Positions 1 to 6,413 of a DNA stretch of 6,961 nt are shown piece by piece. Position 1 is the stretch's first letter. The number at the start of each line of letters is the position of its first letter. The notes below the pieces were generated by a model, which was not told the origin of the DNA, searched no databases, and saw only the letters and a list, made by a program, of their open reading frames with translations. Source of the stretch: Acidovorax delafieldii (lineage in GTDB: Bacteria > Pseudomonadota > Gammaproteobacteria > Burkholderiales > Burkholderiaceae_C). A program made the position numbers and the translations under genes. Location of the stretch: positions 1 to 6,961 of the forward strand of contig DCVY01000208.1 of assembly GCA_002327945.1 (NCBI GenBank), in the 5' to 3' direction.

Positions 1-1448
1 TGCTTGACGGCCGCGTGAAGACGCTACACCCCAAGGTGCATGGTGGCCTGCTGGCCCGCCGCGATGTCCCACAGCACATGGCGGCACTGAAAGAACATGG
101 CATCGACACCATCGACCTGCTGGTGGTCAACCTCTATCCGTTTGAATCCACCGTGGCCAAGGCCGGCTGCACGCTGGCTGATGCCATCGAGAACATCGAC
201 ATCGGCGGCCCCGCCATGGTGCGCAGCGCAGCCAAGAACTGGAAGGATGTGGGCGTGATCACCTCGGCCGACCAGTACGAGCCCGTGCTGGCTGAACTCA
301 AGGCCGACGGCAAGCTGTCCCACAAGCTGCGCTTCGCGCTGTCGGTGGCGGCGTTCAACCGCATTGCGCAATATGACGGAGCCATCAGCGACTACCTCTC
401 GTCGGTCACGTTCGAAGCCGAGAAACTGTCGGAAGCCTACGTGCCCGCCCGTGCCCAGTTCCCTGGCCAGAGCAATGGCATCTTCACCAAGGTGCAAGAC
501 CTGCGCTACGGCGAAAACAGCCACCAGCAGGCCGCGCTGTACCGCGACCTGCACCCCGCCCCGGGCTCGCTGGTCACGGCCGAGCAACTGCAAGGCAAGG
601 AGCTTTCTTACAACAACATCGCCGATGCCGACGCAGCCTGGGAATGCGTCAAGGGTTTCGACGCTGCGGCCTGCGTGATCGTCAAACACGCCAACCCTTG
701 CGGCGTGGCCGTGGGCCTGGATGCACTGAGCGCCTACAGCAAGGCCTTCCAGACCGACCCGACCAGCGCCTTTGGCGGCATCATCGCGTTCAACCGCGTG
801 GTCGATGGCGCGGCGGCGGCCCAGGTCAGCAAGCAGTTCGTCGAGGTGCTGATGGCGCCGGACTTCACGACCGAGGCGCTGGAGATATTCAAGGGCAAGG
901 CCAATGTGCGCCTGCTCAAGATCGCTCTGCCGGCCCATGGCGGCAATGCCCAAAACCTCACAGACTGGGAGCGCGGCCGCAATGCGATGGACGCCAAGCG
1001 CATTGGCTCGGGCCTGCTGCTGCAGACGGCAGACAACCACGAACTGGCACTGACCGACCTGAAGGTGGTCACTACCAAGCAGCCCTCGCTGGAAGAAATG
1101 CAAGACCTGCTGTTTGCATGGAAGGTGGCCAAGTACGTCAAGAGCAATGCCATCGTTTTCTGCAAGGGCGGCATGACCATGGGCGTGGGCGCGGGCCAGA
1201 TGAGCCGCCTGGATTCGGCGCGCATCGCTAGCATCAAGGCCCAGCACGCCGGCCTGACCCTGCAGGGCACGGCCGTGGCGAGCGATGCCTTCTTCCCCTT
1301 TCGCGACGGCCTGGATGTGGTGGTGGATGCAGGCGCCACCTGCGTGATCCAGCCTGGCGGCTCCATGCGCGACCAAGAAGTGATCGACGCCGCCAACGAG
1401 CGTGGCGTGGCCATGGTATTCAGTGGCGTGCGCCACTTCAGGCACTGA
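1..1448 (+). CDS. purH: Bifunctional AICAR formyltransferase / IMP cyclohydrolase PurH, 5'-truncated by the window edge
   Basis: PurH is a cytosolic enzyme that formylates AICAR with 10-formyl-tetrahydrofolate and then closes the ring to IMP, the last two steps of purine synthesis. The reading frame is open from base 3 ([15 protein letters not shown]), and about 60 N-terminal residues should lie upstream. The first third is the IMP cyclohydrolase (MGS-like) domain, with [10 protein letters not shown] near its active site and [16 protein letters not shown] at about 195-240. The rest is the formyltransferase domain: [12 protein letters not shown] (about 500-535), [16 protein letters not shown], the catalytic Lys-His pair in VKHANPCG (684-689), [33 protein letters not shown] spread over about 1141-1206, and [11 protein letters not shown]. 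The C-terminus [14 protein letters not shown] is typical of the family. No frameshift or missing key residue is visible. The gene is convergent with the PhoD-like gene and ends 15 bases before a shared terminator. The apparent start at base 15 is an internal GTG codon, not the real start. Confidence 0.97.
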   Translation, partial: LDGRVKTLHPKVHGGLLARRDVPQHMAALKEHGIDTIDLLVVNLYPFESTVAKAGCTLADAIENIDIGGPAMVRSAAKNWKDVGVITSADQYEPVLAELKADGKLSHKLRFALSVAAFNRIAQYDGAISDYLSSVTFEAEKLSEAYVPARAQFPGQSNGIFTKVQDLRYGENSHQQAALYRDLHPAPGSLVTAEQLQGKELSYNNIADADAAWECVKGFDAAACVIVKHANPCGVAVGLDALSAYSKAFQTDPTSAFGGIIAFNRVVDGAAAAQVSKQFVEVLMAPDFTTEALEIFKGKANVRLLKIALPAHGGNAQNLTDWERGRNAMDAKRIGSGLLLQTADNHELALTDLKVVTTKQPSLEEMQDLLFAWKVAKYVKSNAIVFCKGGMTMGVGAGQMSRLDSARIASIKAQHAGLTLQGTAVASDAFFPFRDGLDVVVDAGATCVIQPGGSMRDQEVIDAANERGVAMVFSGVRHFRH

Positions 1449-1462
1449 GCGGCCGAGGCGCT

Positions 1463-1497
1463 CAACAAAAAAAGCGGCCGAGGCCGCTTTTTTGTTG
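1463..1497. terminator. Bidirectional rho-independent terminator between purH and the phoD-like gene
   Basis: The sequence is CAAC, seven A, GCGGCC, GA, GGCCGC, six T, GTTG. The core stem GCGGCC/GGCCGC (1474-1479 with 1482-1487) probably closes on a CGAG tetraloop, and it extends through the A/T tracts and CAAC/GTTG. On the plus strand the hairpin runs into six T, which suits purH (stop at 1446-1448). On the minus strand it runs into seven T, which suits the PhoD-like gene (stop at 1527-1529). The symmetry fits one element serving two convergent genes. Confidence 0.9.
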
Positions 1498-1526
1498 TCT
1501 GCGCTCCTGCGCGTAGCGCGGGGCGG

Positions 1527-3272
1527 TCAGGCCGCCACGATGCGCCCGCGTCCGCTGACACCTGCCAGCACCTTGAGCGATTTGTCGGTGCTGGCCGTGT
1601 AGTTGCGGCTGGTGATGGTGTTCACATACACCCAGTCGGCGCGGCATTCGGTGGCGGTGGCCGTCAGCAGCATGTAGCCCCGGCGCGAGGTGTCGCAATA
1701 TTTTAGCGGGGCAATCAGCTGCTGGAACGCACCCGCCAATGTGGCCGGGTTTTCTTTGGGCAGATACTCTTCAAAACCGGGCGACGACACCGAGGAGGTG
1801 GCGAACTCCACGCCCACCGCGTTGCCGTTCATGTCCGCCAGTTCATTGGCCCAGGCGTTGTGCGTGTCGCCCGAGAGCACCACCAGGTTTTTGCCCAGGC
1901 TGCGGGCGGTGCCCAGCACGGTTTCGCGGGCGGCCTGGTAGCCGTCCCAGGCGTCGAGGTTGTAGGGAATGGAGGGCTGGGCCAGCACGGCTTTCTCGGT
2001 GGCGGTCAACGTGGCGGGTGCCGTCTGGGCCTTGGCCACGATGGCTGCGTATTGCGACACCGACACGCCCGCACCGGGCTGGATGGTCTCGACCAGGATG
2101 GGCGCCGGAATGTTCATGCGCCCCATCAGCACCTGCTGGCCCAGCACCTGCCAGGTGGCGGTGGATGCCGTCATCTGCTGCTGCAGCCACTGGGTTTGCG
2201 TGCTACCCAAGAGCTGGCGGGTGGGGGCGCCTACGGCGGCGCTAAAGCCTGCCGCGTCAAAACCGGTGGCGGTGAAGAAGCGGGTGTAGTCGGCAGGCTC
2301 ATCCCGCCCGATCACGCGGGTGTCGAGCATGTGCAATGCCACCAGGCTGCCAAAGTTGAAACTGCGGTAGATGAGATCGGGCTGGGCGTTGCGCGTGGGC
2401 ATCCACTCGTGGTAGGCCTGCAGGGCTGCGGCCTTGCGCGCGGCAAAGCTGCCTTCGGTGGCGGCCTGGTGGTTTTCGGCACCGCTGGTCCAGGTGTCGT
2501 TGGCGATTTCATGGTCGTCCCACACGGCGATCATGGGGGCTGCGGCATGCAGGGCCTGCAGATCGGGGTCGGTTTTGTACTGCGCATGGCGTGCGCGGTA
2601 GTCACCCAGGCTGAGAATTTCGGTGGCGGGTTGCGACAGACGGCCCAGTTGCTCGGCGTTGGCCGAGGCATAGCCGCCCAGGCCATATTCATAAAGATAG
2701 TCGCCCAGGTGCACGGTGGCGTCGAGGTCGTTGCGGCGCGCGGCTTCGGCGTACACGTTGAAATAGCCCGCCGGGTAATTGGCGCACGAGAACACGGCGA
2801 GCTTGACCTGCGCGATGCTGCCTGTGGCCAGCGTACGGGTGCGCGCTGCGGCGGACTTGGCCCCATAGGCGGTAAAGCGATAGTGGTAGACCGTGGCGGG
2901 CTTGAGGCCGGTGGCATCGATCTTGACGGTGAAGTCCCTGGCGGCGGTGGCTTGGACCTCCCCTTTGGCGACCACGGTGGTGAAGGCCGCGTCGCTGGCC
3001 AGTTCCCACTGCACGGGGATGTCGGCTGTGTGGCCTGCGGGCGGCGTGACGCGGGTCCACAGCATGATGCGGTCGCTCAGCGGGTCGCCACTGGCCACGC
3101 CATGGAAAAAACGCACTTCCGGGTCGTCGTCGCTGCCACCGCAGGCGGCCAGCGGCAAGGTGCCGAGCGCCGTGGCGCCCAGGGCCAGCTGGCGCACGAA
3201 GATACGGCGGCCTTCATCGGCAGGGGCTGCGTCGCGGATGGGGTGAGGGGTGGGGCGAACGGGAGTTTTCAT
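1527..3272 (-). CDS. phoD: PhoD-family alkaline phosphatase/phosphodiesterase, predicted Tat-exported lipoprotein
   Basis: PhoD enzymes are metal-dependent phosphomono/diesterases outside the cytoplasmic membrane that release phosphate from organic phosphates. From the ATG at 3272 the protein has 581 residues. It carries a twin-arginine signal (GRRIFVRQLALG, Arg22-Arg23), a hydrophobic stretch and a lipobox LAAC (Cys44) followed by GGSDDD. The PhoD N-terminal domain follows: FFHGVASGDPLSDRIMLWTRV at about 55-75. The metallophosphatase core shows FSCANYPAGYFN (Cys163), HLGDYLYEYG (Asp191), AVWDDHEIANDTW (249-261) and LSGDTHNAW (466-474), which are the expected metal ligands of the family. An upstream in-frame ATG at 3362 was rejected because it lies inside the hemL terminator hairpin and would bury the signal peptide. 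No good ribosome-binding site precedes 3272. The gene appears monocistronic, between two terminators. The family is confident; the actual substrate is unknown. The Tat and lipoprotein calls are from motifs only. Confidence 0.92.
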   Translation of the reverse strand: MKTPVRPTPHPIRDAAPADEGRRIFVRQLALGATALGTLPLAACGGSDDDPEVRFFHGVASGDPLSDRIMLWTRVTPPAGHTADIPVQWELASDAAFTTVVAKGEVQATAARDFTVKIDATGLKPATVYHYRFTAYGAKSAAARTRTLATGSIAQVKLAVFSCANYPAGYFNVYAEAARRNDLDATVHLGDYLYEYGLGGYASANAEQLGRLSQPATEILSLGDYRARHAQYKTDPDLQALHAAAPMIAVWDDHEIANDTWTSGAENHQAATEGSFAARKAAALQAYHEWMPTRNAQPDLIYRSFNFGSLVALHMLDTRVIGRDEPADYTRFFTATGFDAAGFSAAVGAPTRQLLGSTQTQWLQQQMTASTATWQVLGQQVLMGRMNIPAPILVETIQPGAGVSVSQYAAIVAKAQTAPATLTATEKAVLAQPSIPYNLDAWDGYQAARETVLGTARSLGKNLVVLSGDTHNAWANELADMNGNAVGVEFATSSVSSPGFEEYLPKENPATLAGAFQQLIAPLKYCDTSRRGYMLLTATATECRADWVYVNTITSRNYTASTDKSLKVLAGVSGRGRIVAA

Positions 3273-3303
3273 GGTTGTTACGTGCCGTACAAAACCACCG
3301 AGG

Positions 3304-3323
3304 CTGACAGGCAGATGTGACGG
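3304..3323 (-). promoter_or_regulatory. Possible degenerate Pho-box-like repeat upstream of the phoD-like gene
   Basis: Read on the minus strand this is CCGTCAC, six bases, CTGTCAG. Both halves resemble the CTGTCAT unit bound by PhoB, and the site lies 32-51 bases before the start codon of a phosphatase gene. The start-to-start distance is 13 bases, where a classical Pho box has 11, so it is not a good match. No convincing -10 follows. This is an inference only. Confidence 0.2.
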
Positions 3324-3346
3324 GTTCGTGAACGTCTGCGCAACGC

Positions 3347-3380
3347 AAAAATCCCGTGGCAACGATCTGCGTTGCCACGG
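3347..3380 (-). terminator. Rho-independent terminator of the thiD-like/hemL operon
   Basis: A perfect 11-bp inverted repeat, CCGTGGCAACG (3354-3364) and CGTTGCCACGG (3370-3380), has a 5-base loop. On the minus strand it is followed by GATTTTTG (T run at 3347-3351). It lies about 65 bases past the hemL stop codon in the right direction, and it is the only strong hairpin in this gap. It separates hemL from the PhoD-like gene downstream on the same strand. Confidence 0.8.
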
Positions 3381-3445
3381 AGTTGACAGAGAGATTTAGA
3401 GTGTTTTTTGGCTTGTAACGCTTATTCATTAAGCGCAGGAAGCTC

Positions 3446-4756
3446 TTAATTTTGTAGCATTTTGAAGACCTCACGCGCAATGGCCACGGTCTCTTCAATG
3501 TCCTGTGCCGTGTGAGCAGCGCTCACAAAGCCGGCTTCGTAGAGCGCGGGCGCGATGTAAACGCCCCGGTCCAGCAAGCCATGGAAAAGCTGATTGAATC
3601 GCGTGCCATCCGTCTTCAGAACCTGTGCGTAGTTCTGTGGCAACTCGGGCAGCAGGAAAAAGCCGAACATGCCGCCCTGGCAGTCGGTGCTGAAGGGCAC
3701 GCCTTCGGCCGCGGCAGCGGCCTGCATGCCGTCGACCAGTGTCCGGGTCTTGTGCGACAGCGCATCAAAGAAACCCGGCTTGCGGATTTCACGCAGCGTG
3801 GCCAGGCCGCAGGCTGTGGCCACCGGGTTGCCCGACAGCGTGCCCGCCTGGTACACCGCACCCAGCGGTGCGAGGTTTTCCATGATGGCGCGCGAAGCAC
3901 CAAAGGCCGCCAGCGGCATGCCGCCGCCAATCACCTTGCCCAGCACGGAGATGTCGGGCTTGAAGCCCGGGATGCTTTTTGCGTAAACACTTTGTGCACT
4001 GCCCAGGGCCACGCGAAAGCCGGTCATCACTTCGTCCAGAACCAGCAGGGCACCATATTCGGTGCACAGCTCGCGGCAGCGGCGCATGAAGGGTACGCTG
4101 GCGCGCACGAAGTTCATGTTGCCGGCGATGGGCTCGATCATCAGGCAGGCGAGTTCCTTGCCTTGCAGGGCGAAGGCTTCTTCCAACTGCTGCACGTTGT
4201 TGTATTCCAGCACCAGCGTGTGCTGCACCACTTCGGGTGGCACGCCGGCGCTGGTGGCGTTGCCGAAGGTGGCCAAGCCCGAGCCGGCCTTGACCAGTAG
4301 TGCATCGGCATGACCGTGGTAGCAGCCCTCGAACTTGATGAGCTTGCTGCGCCCCGTGGCGCCGCGTGCGAGGCGGATAGCGCTCATGCCCGCTTCGGTG
4401 CCCGAGCTGACCAGCCGGATCATCTCCATGGAGGGCACCAGGCCCAGGATTTCTTCGGCCAGCTCGATCTCGCGCTCGGTGGGGGCGCCAAAGCTGAAGC
4501 CTTCCAGCGCGGCTTTTTGCACGGCTTCCAGCACGGCCGGGTGTCCGTGGCCCAGGATCATTGGACCCCAGGAGCCGATGTAGTCGATGAACCGCTGGTC
4601 GTTGGCGTCCCAGAAATACGCGCCCTGGGCGCGTTTGACAAAGCGGGGAGTGCCGCCCACGGCCTTGAAGGCCCGCACGGGCGAATTCACGCCACCGGGG
4701 ATGACCGCCTTGGCGCGTTCGAACAGGGGGGTGTTGAGGTCAGTGCTTGGTGTCAT
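3446..4756 (-). CDS. hemL: Glutamate-1-semialdehyde 2,1-aminomutase
   Basis: HemL is a cytosolic PLP enzyme that converts glutamate-1-semialdehyde to 5-aminolevulinate, the precursor of heme and other tetrapyrroles in the C5 pathway. At 436 residues it has the usual full length. Visible hallmarks are the N-terminal [34 protein letters not shown] (117-131), CYHGHAD (145-151), EPIAGNMN (208-215), LDEVMTGFR with the PLP-ring Asp241 (240-248), the PLP-binding lysine Lys274 in [17 protein letters not shown], and GTLSGNPVA (305-313). The ATG at 4756 is fixed as the first possible start because an in-frame TAA lies only 9 bases upstream. That ATG lies inside the end of the upstream ThiD-like gene (17-bp overlap). 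It is preceded by seven C and has no Shine-Dalgarno sequence, so translation is probably coupled to the upstream gene. The gene ends before the hairpin at 3347-3380. Confidence 0.97.
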   Translation of the reverse strand: MTPSTDLNTPLFERAKAVIPGGVNSPVRAFKAVGGTPRFVKRAQGAYFWDANDQRFIDYIGSWGPMILGHGHPAVLEAVQKAALEGFSFGAPTEREIELAEEILGLVPSMEMIRLVSSGTEAGMSAIRLARGATGRSKLIKFEGCYHGHADALLVKAGSGLATFGNATSAGVPPEVVQHTLVLEYNNVQQLEEAFALQGKELACLMIEPIAGNMNFVRASVPFMRRCRELCTEYGALLVLDEVMTGFRVALGSAQSVYAKSIPGFKPDISVLGKVIGGGMPLAAFGASRAIMENLAPLGAVYQAGTLSGNPVATACGLATLREIRKPGFFDALSHKTRTLVDGMQAAAAAEGVPFSTDCQGGMFGFFLLPELPQNYAQVLKTDGTRFNQLFHGLLDRGVYIAPALYEAGFVSAAHTAQDIEETVAIAREVFKMLQN

Positions 4757-5687
4757 GGGGGGGCATTACAAAGCCTTCGATGGCCAGTGTTTCGTCAAGG
4801 GGCTCGTCTTCATCGCCATCTTCCTCATCGGGCTGGGCCCAGAACATGCGATCGGGAATGATGTGGCCCATTCCGGGGCGAAATCCGGCGTCCAGGCACC
4901 GATCCAGGTAGCTGAGTGCTTCGCTGGTGGCTTCGCCCAGGTCGTTGCCGCTGGCCACCAGGGCTGTGAGTGCGGCCGAGAGGGTGTCGCCTGCGCCAGA
5001 AAACGTGGCGTCGAACAATTCGAACTTGCCACTGCCCAGCACGGTCTGGGGTGAGGCCAGCACGTTCTCGACAAACTGCTCGGGCAAAGGGATGCCGGTG
5101 ACCAGGGTGTAAGGCACGCCCATTTCTGCGGCGGCCCGGGCGATGTCGCGGGCGGTGGGGCTGCGCTCGCCCCGCCATTCGGGAAGCAGCCAGCGCCACA
5201 GCGTACTGTGGTTTCCAACCAACACGGAAGCTTGCGGCAACAGCAGCGCCCGGAAGGCATCCAGGTACTGGTCGATCAGGTCGTCCTGCCACCACGAAAG
5301 GTTGGGCATGTAGGCGATGACGGGCACCTCGTCGTAGTCGGCGGCGATCTCGGCAATGGCGCTGATGTTCTCGGGGCTTCCCACAAATCCGACCTTGATG
5401 GCCTGCACGGGCAGATCTTCCAGCACAATGCGCGCCTGCTCGGACACGGCCTCGTCGTCAAAGCTGAAGTGGTCAAAGATCTCGGCAGTGTCGCGAGCGT
5501 AAGCACCCGTGACAACGGCAATGGGGTGTCCGCCCACGGACGCAATGGTGCTGATATCGGCGGTAAGGCCGCCGGCGCCGCTGGGGTCGCTGGCGTTGAA
5601 CACCAGCACACAGGCGGGGCTGGCTTCGTCCGACGCCTCATCGGCAAAGTCGGCCATATCAGATGAAGGGAGGGTTTGTGATGACAT
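4740..5687 (-). CDS. thiD: ThiD-like kinase of the ribokinase superfamily (annotated class: hydroxymethylpyrimidine/phosphomethylpyrimidine kinase)
   Basis: ThiD phosphorylates hydroxymethylpyrimidine (HMP) and HMP-phosphate for thiamine synthesis. This 315-residue protein has the fold's landmarks: [19 protein letters not shown] at about 30-48 (ThiD: GTDPSGGAGIQADL), [10 protein letters not shown] (58-67), AIKVGFVGS (97-104; ThiD KIGM), a degenerate nucleotide-binding region near GNH (158-160), and the anion-hole/catalytic motif [12 protein letters not shown] (229-240). Several features are unusual for ThiD. The site is GAGD instead of GTGC, and Arg65 sits where E. coli ThiD has the substrate-contacting Gln44. 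There is also an acidic N-terminal extension of about 25 residues and an acidic C-terminal tail (about 286-300). GAGD is the normal form in ribokinase and pyridoxal kinases, so the true substrate is open. The protein is longer than a typical ThiD (about 265 residues). ATG 5687 is the first start; Met11 is an alternative. It is the first gene of an operon with hemL. Family confident, substrate unsure. Confidence 0.8.
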   Translation of the reverse strand: MSSQTLPSSDMADFADEASDEASPACVLVFNASDPSGAGGLTADISTIASVGGHPIAVVTGAYARDTAEIFDHFSFDDEAVSEQARIVLEDLPVQAIKVGFVGSPENISAIAEIAADYDEVPVIAYMPNLSWWQDDLIDQYLDAFRALLLPQASVLVGNHSTLWRWLLPEWRGERSPTARDIARAAAEMGVPYTLVTGIPLPEQFVENVLASPQTVLGSGKFELFDATFSGAGDTLSAALTALVASGNDLGEATSEALSYLDRCLDAGFRPGMGHIIPDRMFWAQPDEEDGDEDEPLDETLAIEGFVMPPHDTKH

Positions 5688-5744
5688 GGGCCCGATTGGA
5701 CGGTAAAGGTGGCACAGAAGCAGCAGCCCGGTGTGATGACTAGA

Positions 5745-5750
5745 TACAAT
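5745..5750 (+). promoter_or_regulatory. Candidate -10 element for the rubredoxin-pil genes
   Basis: TACAAT differs from the sigma-70 consensus TATAAT at one position and lies 31-37 bases before the rubredoxin GTG, leaving a short leader of about 25 bases. No recognisable -35 sequence is found 15-19 bases upstream, so an activator may be needed or the call may be wrong. Confidence 0.4.
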
Positions 5751-5756
5751 CGTTGC

Positions 5757-5786
5757 ATTCTATGTGAAGGCCCATTAAGCTGTGAC
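5757..5786 (-). promoter_or_regulatory. Candidate promoter for the thiD-like/hemL operon
   Basis: Read on the minus strand this is GTCACA (5786-5781; 4 of 6 match to TTGACA), an 18-base spacer, then TAGAAT (5762-5757; 5 of 6 match to TATAAT). Transcription would start near 5750 and give a leader of about 60 bases before the ATG at 5687. The -35 overlaps the start codon of the rubredoxin gene on the other strand. This is pattern matching only. Confidence 0.35.
5766..5770 (+). promoter_or_regulatory. Ribosome-binding site deciding the rubredoxin GTG start
   Basis: GAAGG lies 11 bases before the GTG at 5782. An in-frame TAA at 5776-5778 rules out any earlier start. The only later choice, ATG at 5803, would leave just one residue in front of the first metal-binding Cys. 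Confidence 0.6.
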
Positions 5787-5955
5787 CGACTCTAAAACTT
5801 GGATGTGTCTGATTTGCGGTTGGATATATGACGAGGCAGAAGGTTCGCCCGAGCACGGCATTGCACCCAACACCCCTTGGGACCAGATTCCCATGAATTG
5901 GACTTGCCCTGAATGTGGTGCGCGCAAAGAAGATTTCGAGATGGTTCAGATTTGA
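5782..5955 (+). CDS. rubA: Rubredoxin
   Basis: Rubredoxin is a small cytosolic electron carrier with one iron bound by four cysteines. This 57-residue protein has the full pattern: two CxxC knuckles, C9-L-I-C12-G and C42-P-E-C45-G. The first is followed by the conserved WIYDEAEGSPEHGIAPNTPW, and the second is preceded by the aromatic-rich IPMNWT. It ends in KEDFEMVQI, as family members do. The start is GTG with GAAGG upstream; an in-frame TAA lies just before it. It is divergent from the ThiD-like gene and 59 bases ahead of pilG on the same strand. I see neither a terminator nor a clear promoter in that gap, so cotranscription with the pil genes is likely. The electron-transfer partner cannot be told from this window, and no alkane hydroxylase or rubredoxin reductase is next to it. 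The symbol rubA is used loosely. Confidence 0.95.
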   Translation: MTDSKTWMCLICGWIYDEAEGSPEHGIAPNTPWDQIPMNWTCPECGARKEDFEMVQI

Positions 5956-6000
5956 GGCGCATTAGCACCATGTGTTGCTGCGTTGTTTGTTTTCTCCATC

Positions 6001-6005
6001 GGGAG
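6001..6005 (+). promoter_or_regulatory. Ribosome-binding site deciding the pilG TTG start
   Basis: GGGAG lies 9 bases before TTG at 6015. An in-frame TGA at 6009-6011 excludes any earlier start, and the next start-like codon (GTG 6042) falls inside the first beta strand of the receiver domain. TTG is therefore the best start. Confidence 0.6.
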
Positions 6006-6014
6006 CAGTGACAA

Positions 6015-6413
6015 TTGACTACAACAGGCGCAACTTTCAAAGTGCTCGTGGTGGATGACAGTAATACCATTCGCCGAAGCGCAGAGATTTTTCTCAAGCA
6101 GGGAGGGCACGAAGTCCTGCTGGCGGATGACGGTTTTGATGCATTGGCCAAGGTGAATGACTACCAGCCGCAGCTCATTTTTTGTGACATTCTGATGCCA
6201 AAGCTTGATGGGTATCAAACCTGCGCCATCATCAAGCGCAATGCCCGATTTGCAGATACTCCGGTAGTCATGCTGTCGTCCAAGGATGGCGTGTTTGATA
6301 AAGCGCGTGGCCGCATGGTCGGCTGCCAGGAATATCTCACCAAACCTTTTACCAAAGACCAGTTGCTGCAGGCGGTGCAGCAATTTGGCAATTCCCAACA
6401 AGGAGTCATGTAA
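6015..6413 (+). CDS. pilG: Twitching-motility response regulator PilG (CheY-like)
   Basis: PilG is a single-domain receiver phosphorylated by the ChpA/PilL histidine kinase. In the Pil-Chp pathway it promotes type IV pilus extension, in Pseudomonas partly through cAMP signalling. All 132 residues are essentially one receiver domain: the acidic pair Asp14-Asp15 (VLVVDDSNTIRRSAE), the phospho-acceptor Asp58 (IFCDILMPKLDGYQTC), Ser88 (VVMLSSKDG) and the conserved Lys110-Pro111 (EYLTKPFTKDQL). The stretches DGFDALAK, MPKLDGYQTCAIIK and MLSSKDGVFDKARGRMVG closely follow Pseudomonas PilG, which sets it apart from a generic CheY. The start is TTG, preceded by GGGAG. There is no output domain. Its TAA stop shares one base with the pilH ATG (TAATG), and AGGAG for pilH lies inside the last codons, so translation is coupled. 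The first half is more AT-rich than the window's other genes, but nothing else suggests transfer. Confidence 0.95.
   Translation: MTTTGATFKVLVVDDSNTIRRSAEIFLKQGGHEVLLADDGFDALAKVNDYQPQLIFCDILMPKLDGYQTCAIIKRNARFADTPVVMLSSKDGVFDKARGRMVGCQEYLTKPFTKDQLLQAVQQFGNSQQGVM

Noticed and set aside
24..1445. 473-codon open frame on the minus strand opposite purH
   Set aside because: It mirrors purH codon for codon, has low-complexity His/Ala/Gly/Arg-rich composition and no recognisable domain. Such frames are common opposite GC-rich genes.
1860..3320. 486-codon open frame on the plus strand opposite the PhoD-like gene
   Set aside because: Gly/His/Val-rich composition without domains, and it fully overlaps a gene with clear catalytic motifs. 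It is a shadow frame.
3273..3362. Longer PhoD start at ATG 3362
   Set aside because: The extra 30 residues overlap the hemL terminator hairpin and would place the Tat motif at about residue 52, far too deep for a signal peptide.
3383..3411. TTGACA on the plus strand as a -35 element
   Set aside because: The bases about 17 downstream (TTTTGG) are not a -10, and no plus-strand gene follows; the region ahead is antisense to hemL.
3419..3435. Six-base inverted repeat CGCTTA/TAAGCG just after hemL
   Set aside because: Short, AT-containing stem with no T run on either side. The 11-bp hairpin at 3354-3380 is a far better terminator.
3512..4861. Open frames on the plus strand opposite hemL (3512-4300 and 4310-4861)
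   Set aside because: Same reason: antisense shadows of a conserved gene, with no motif or good translation start.
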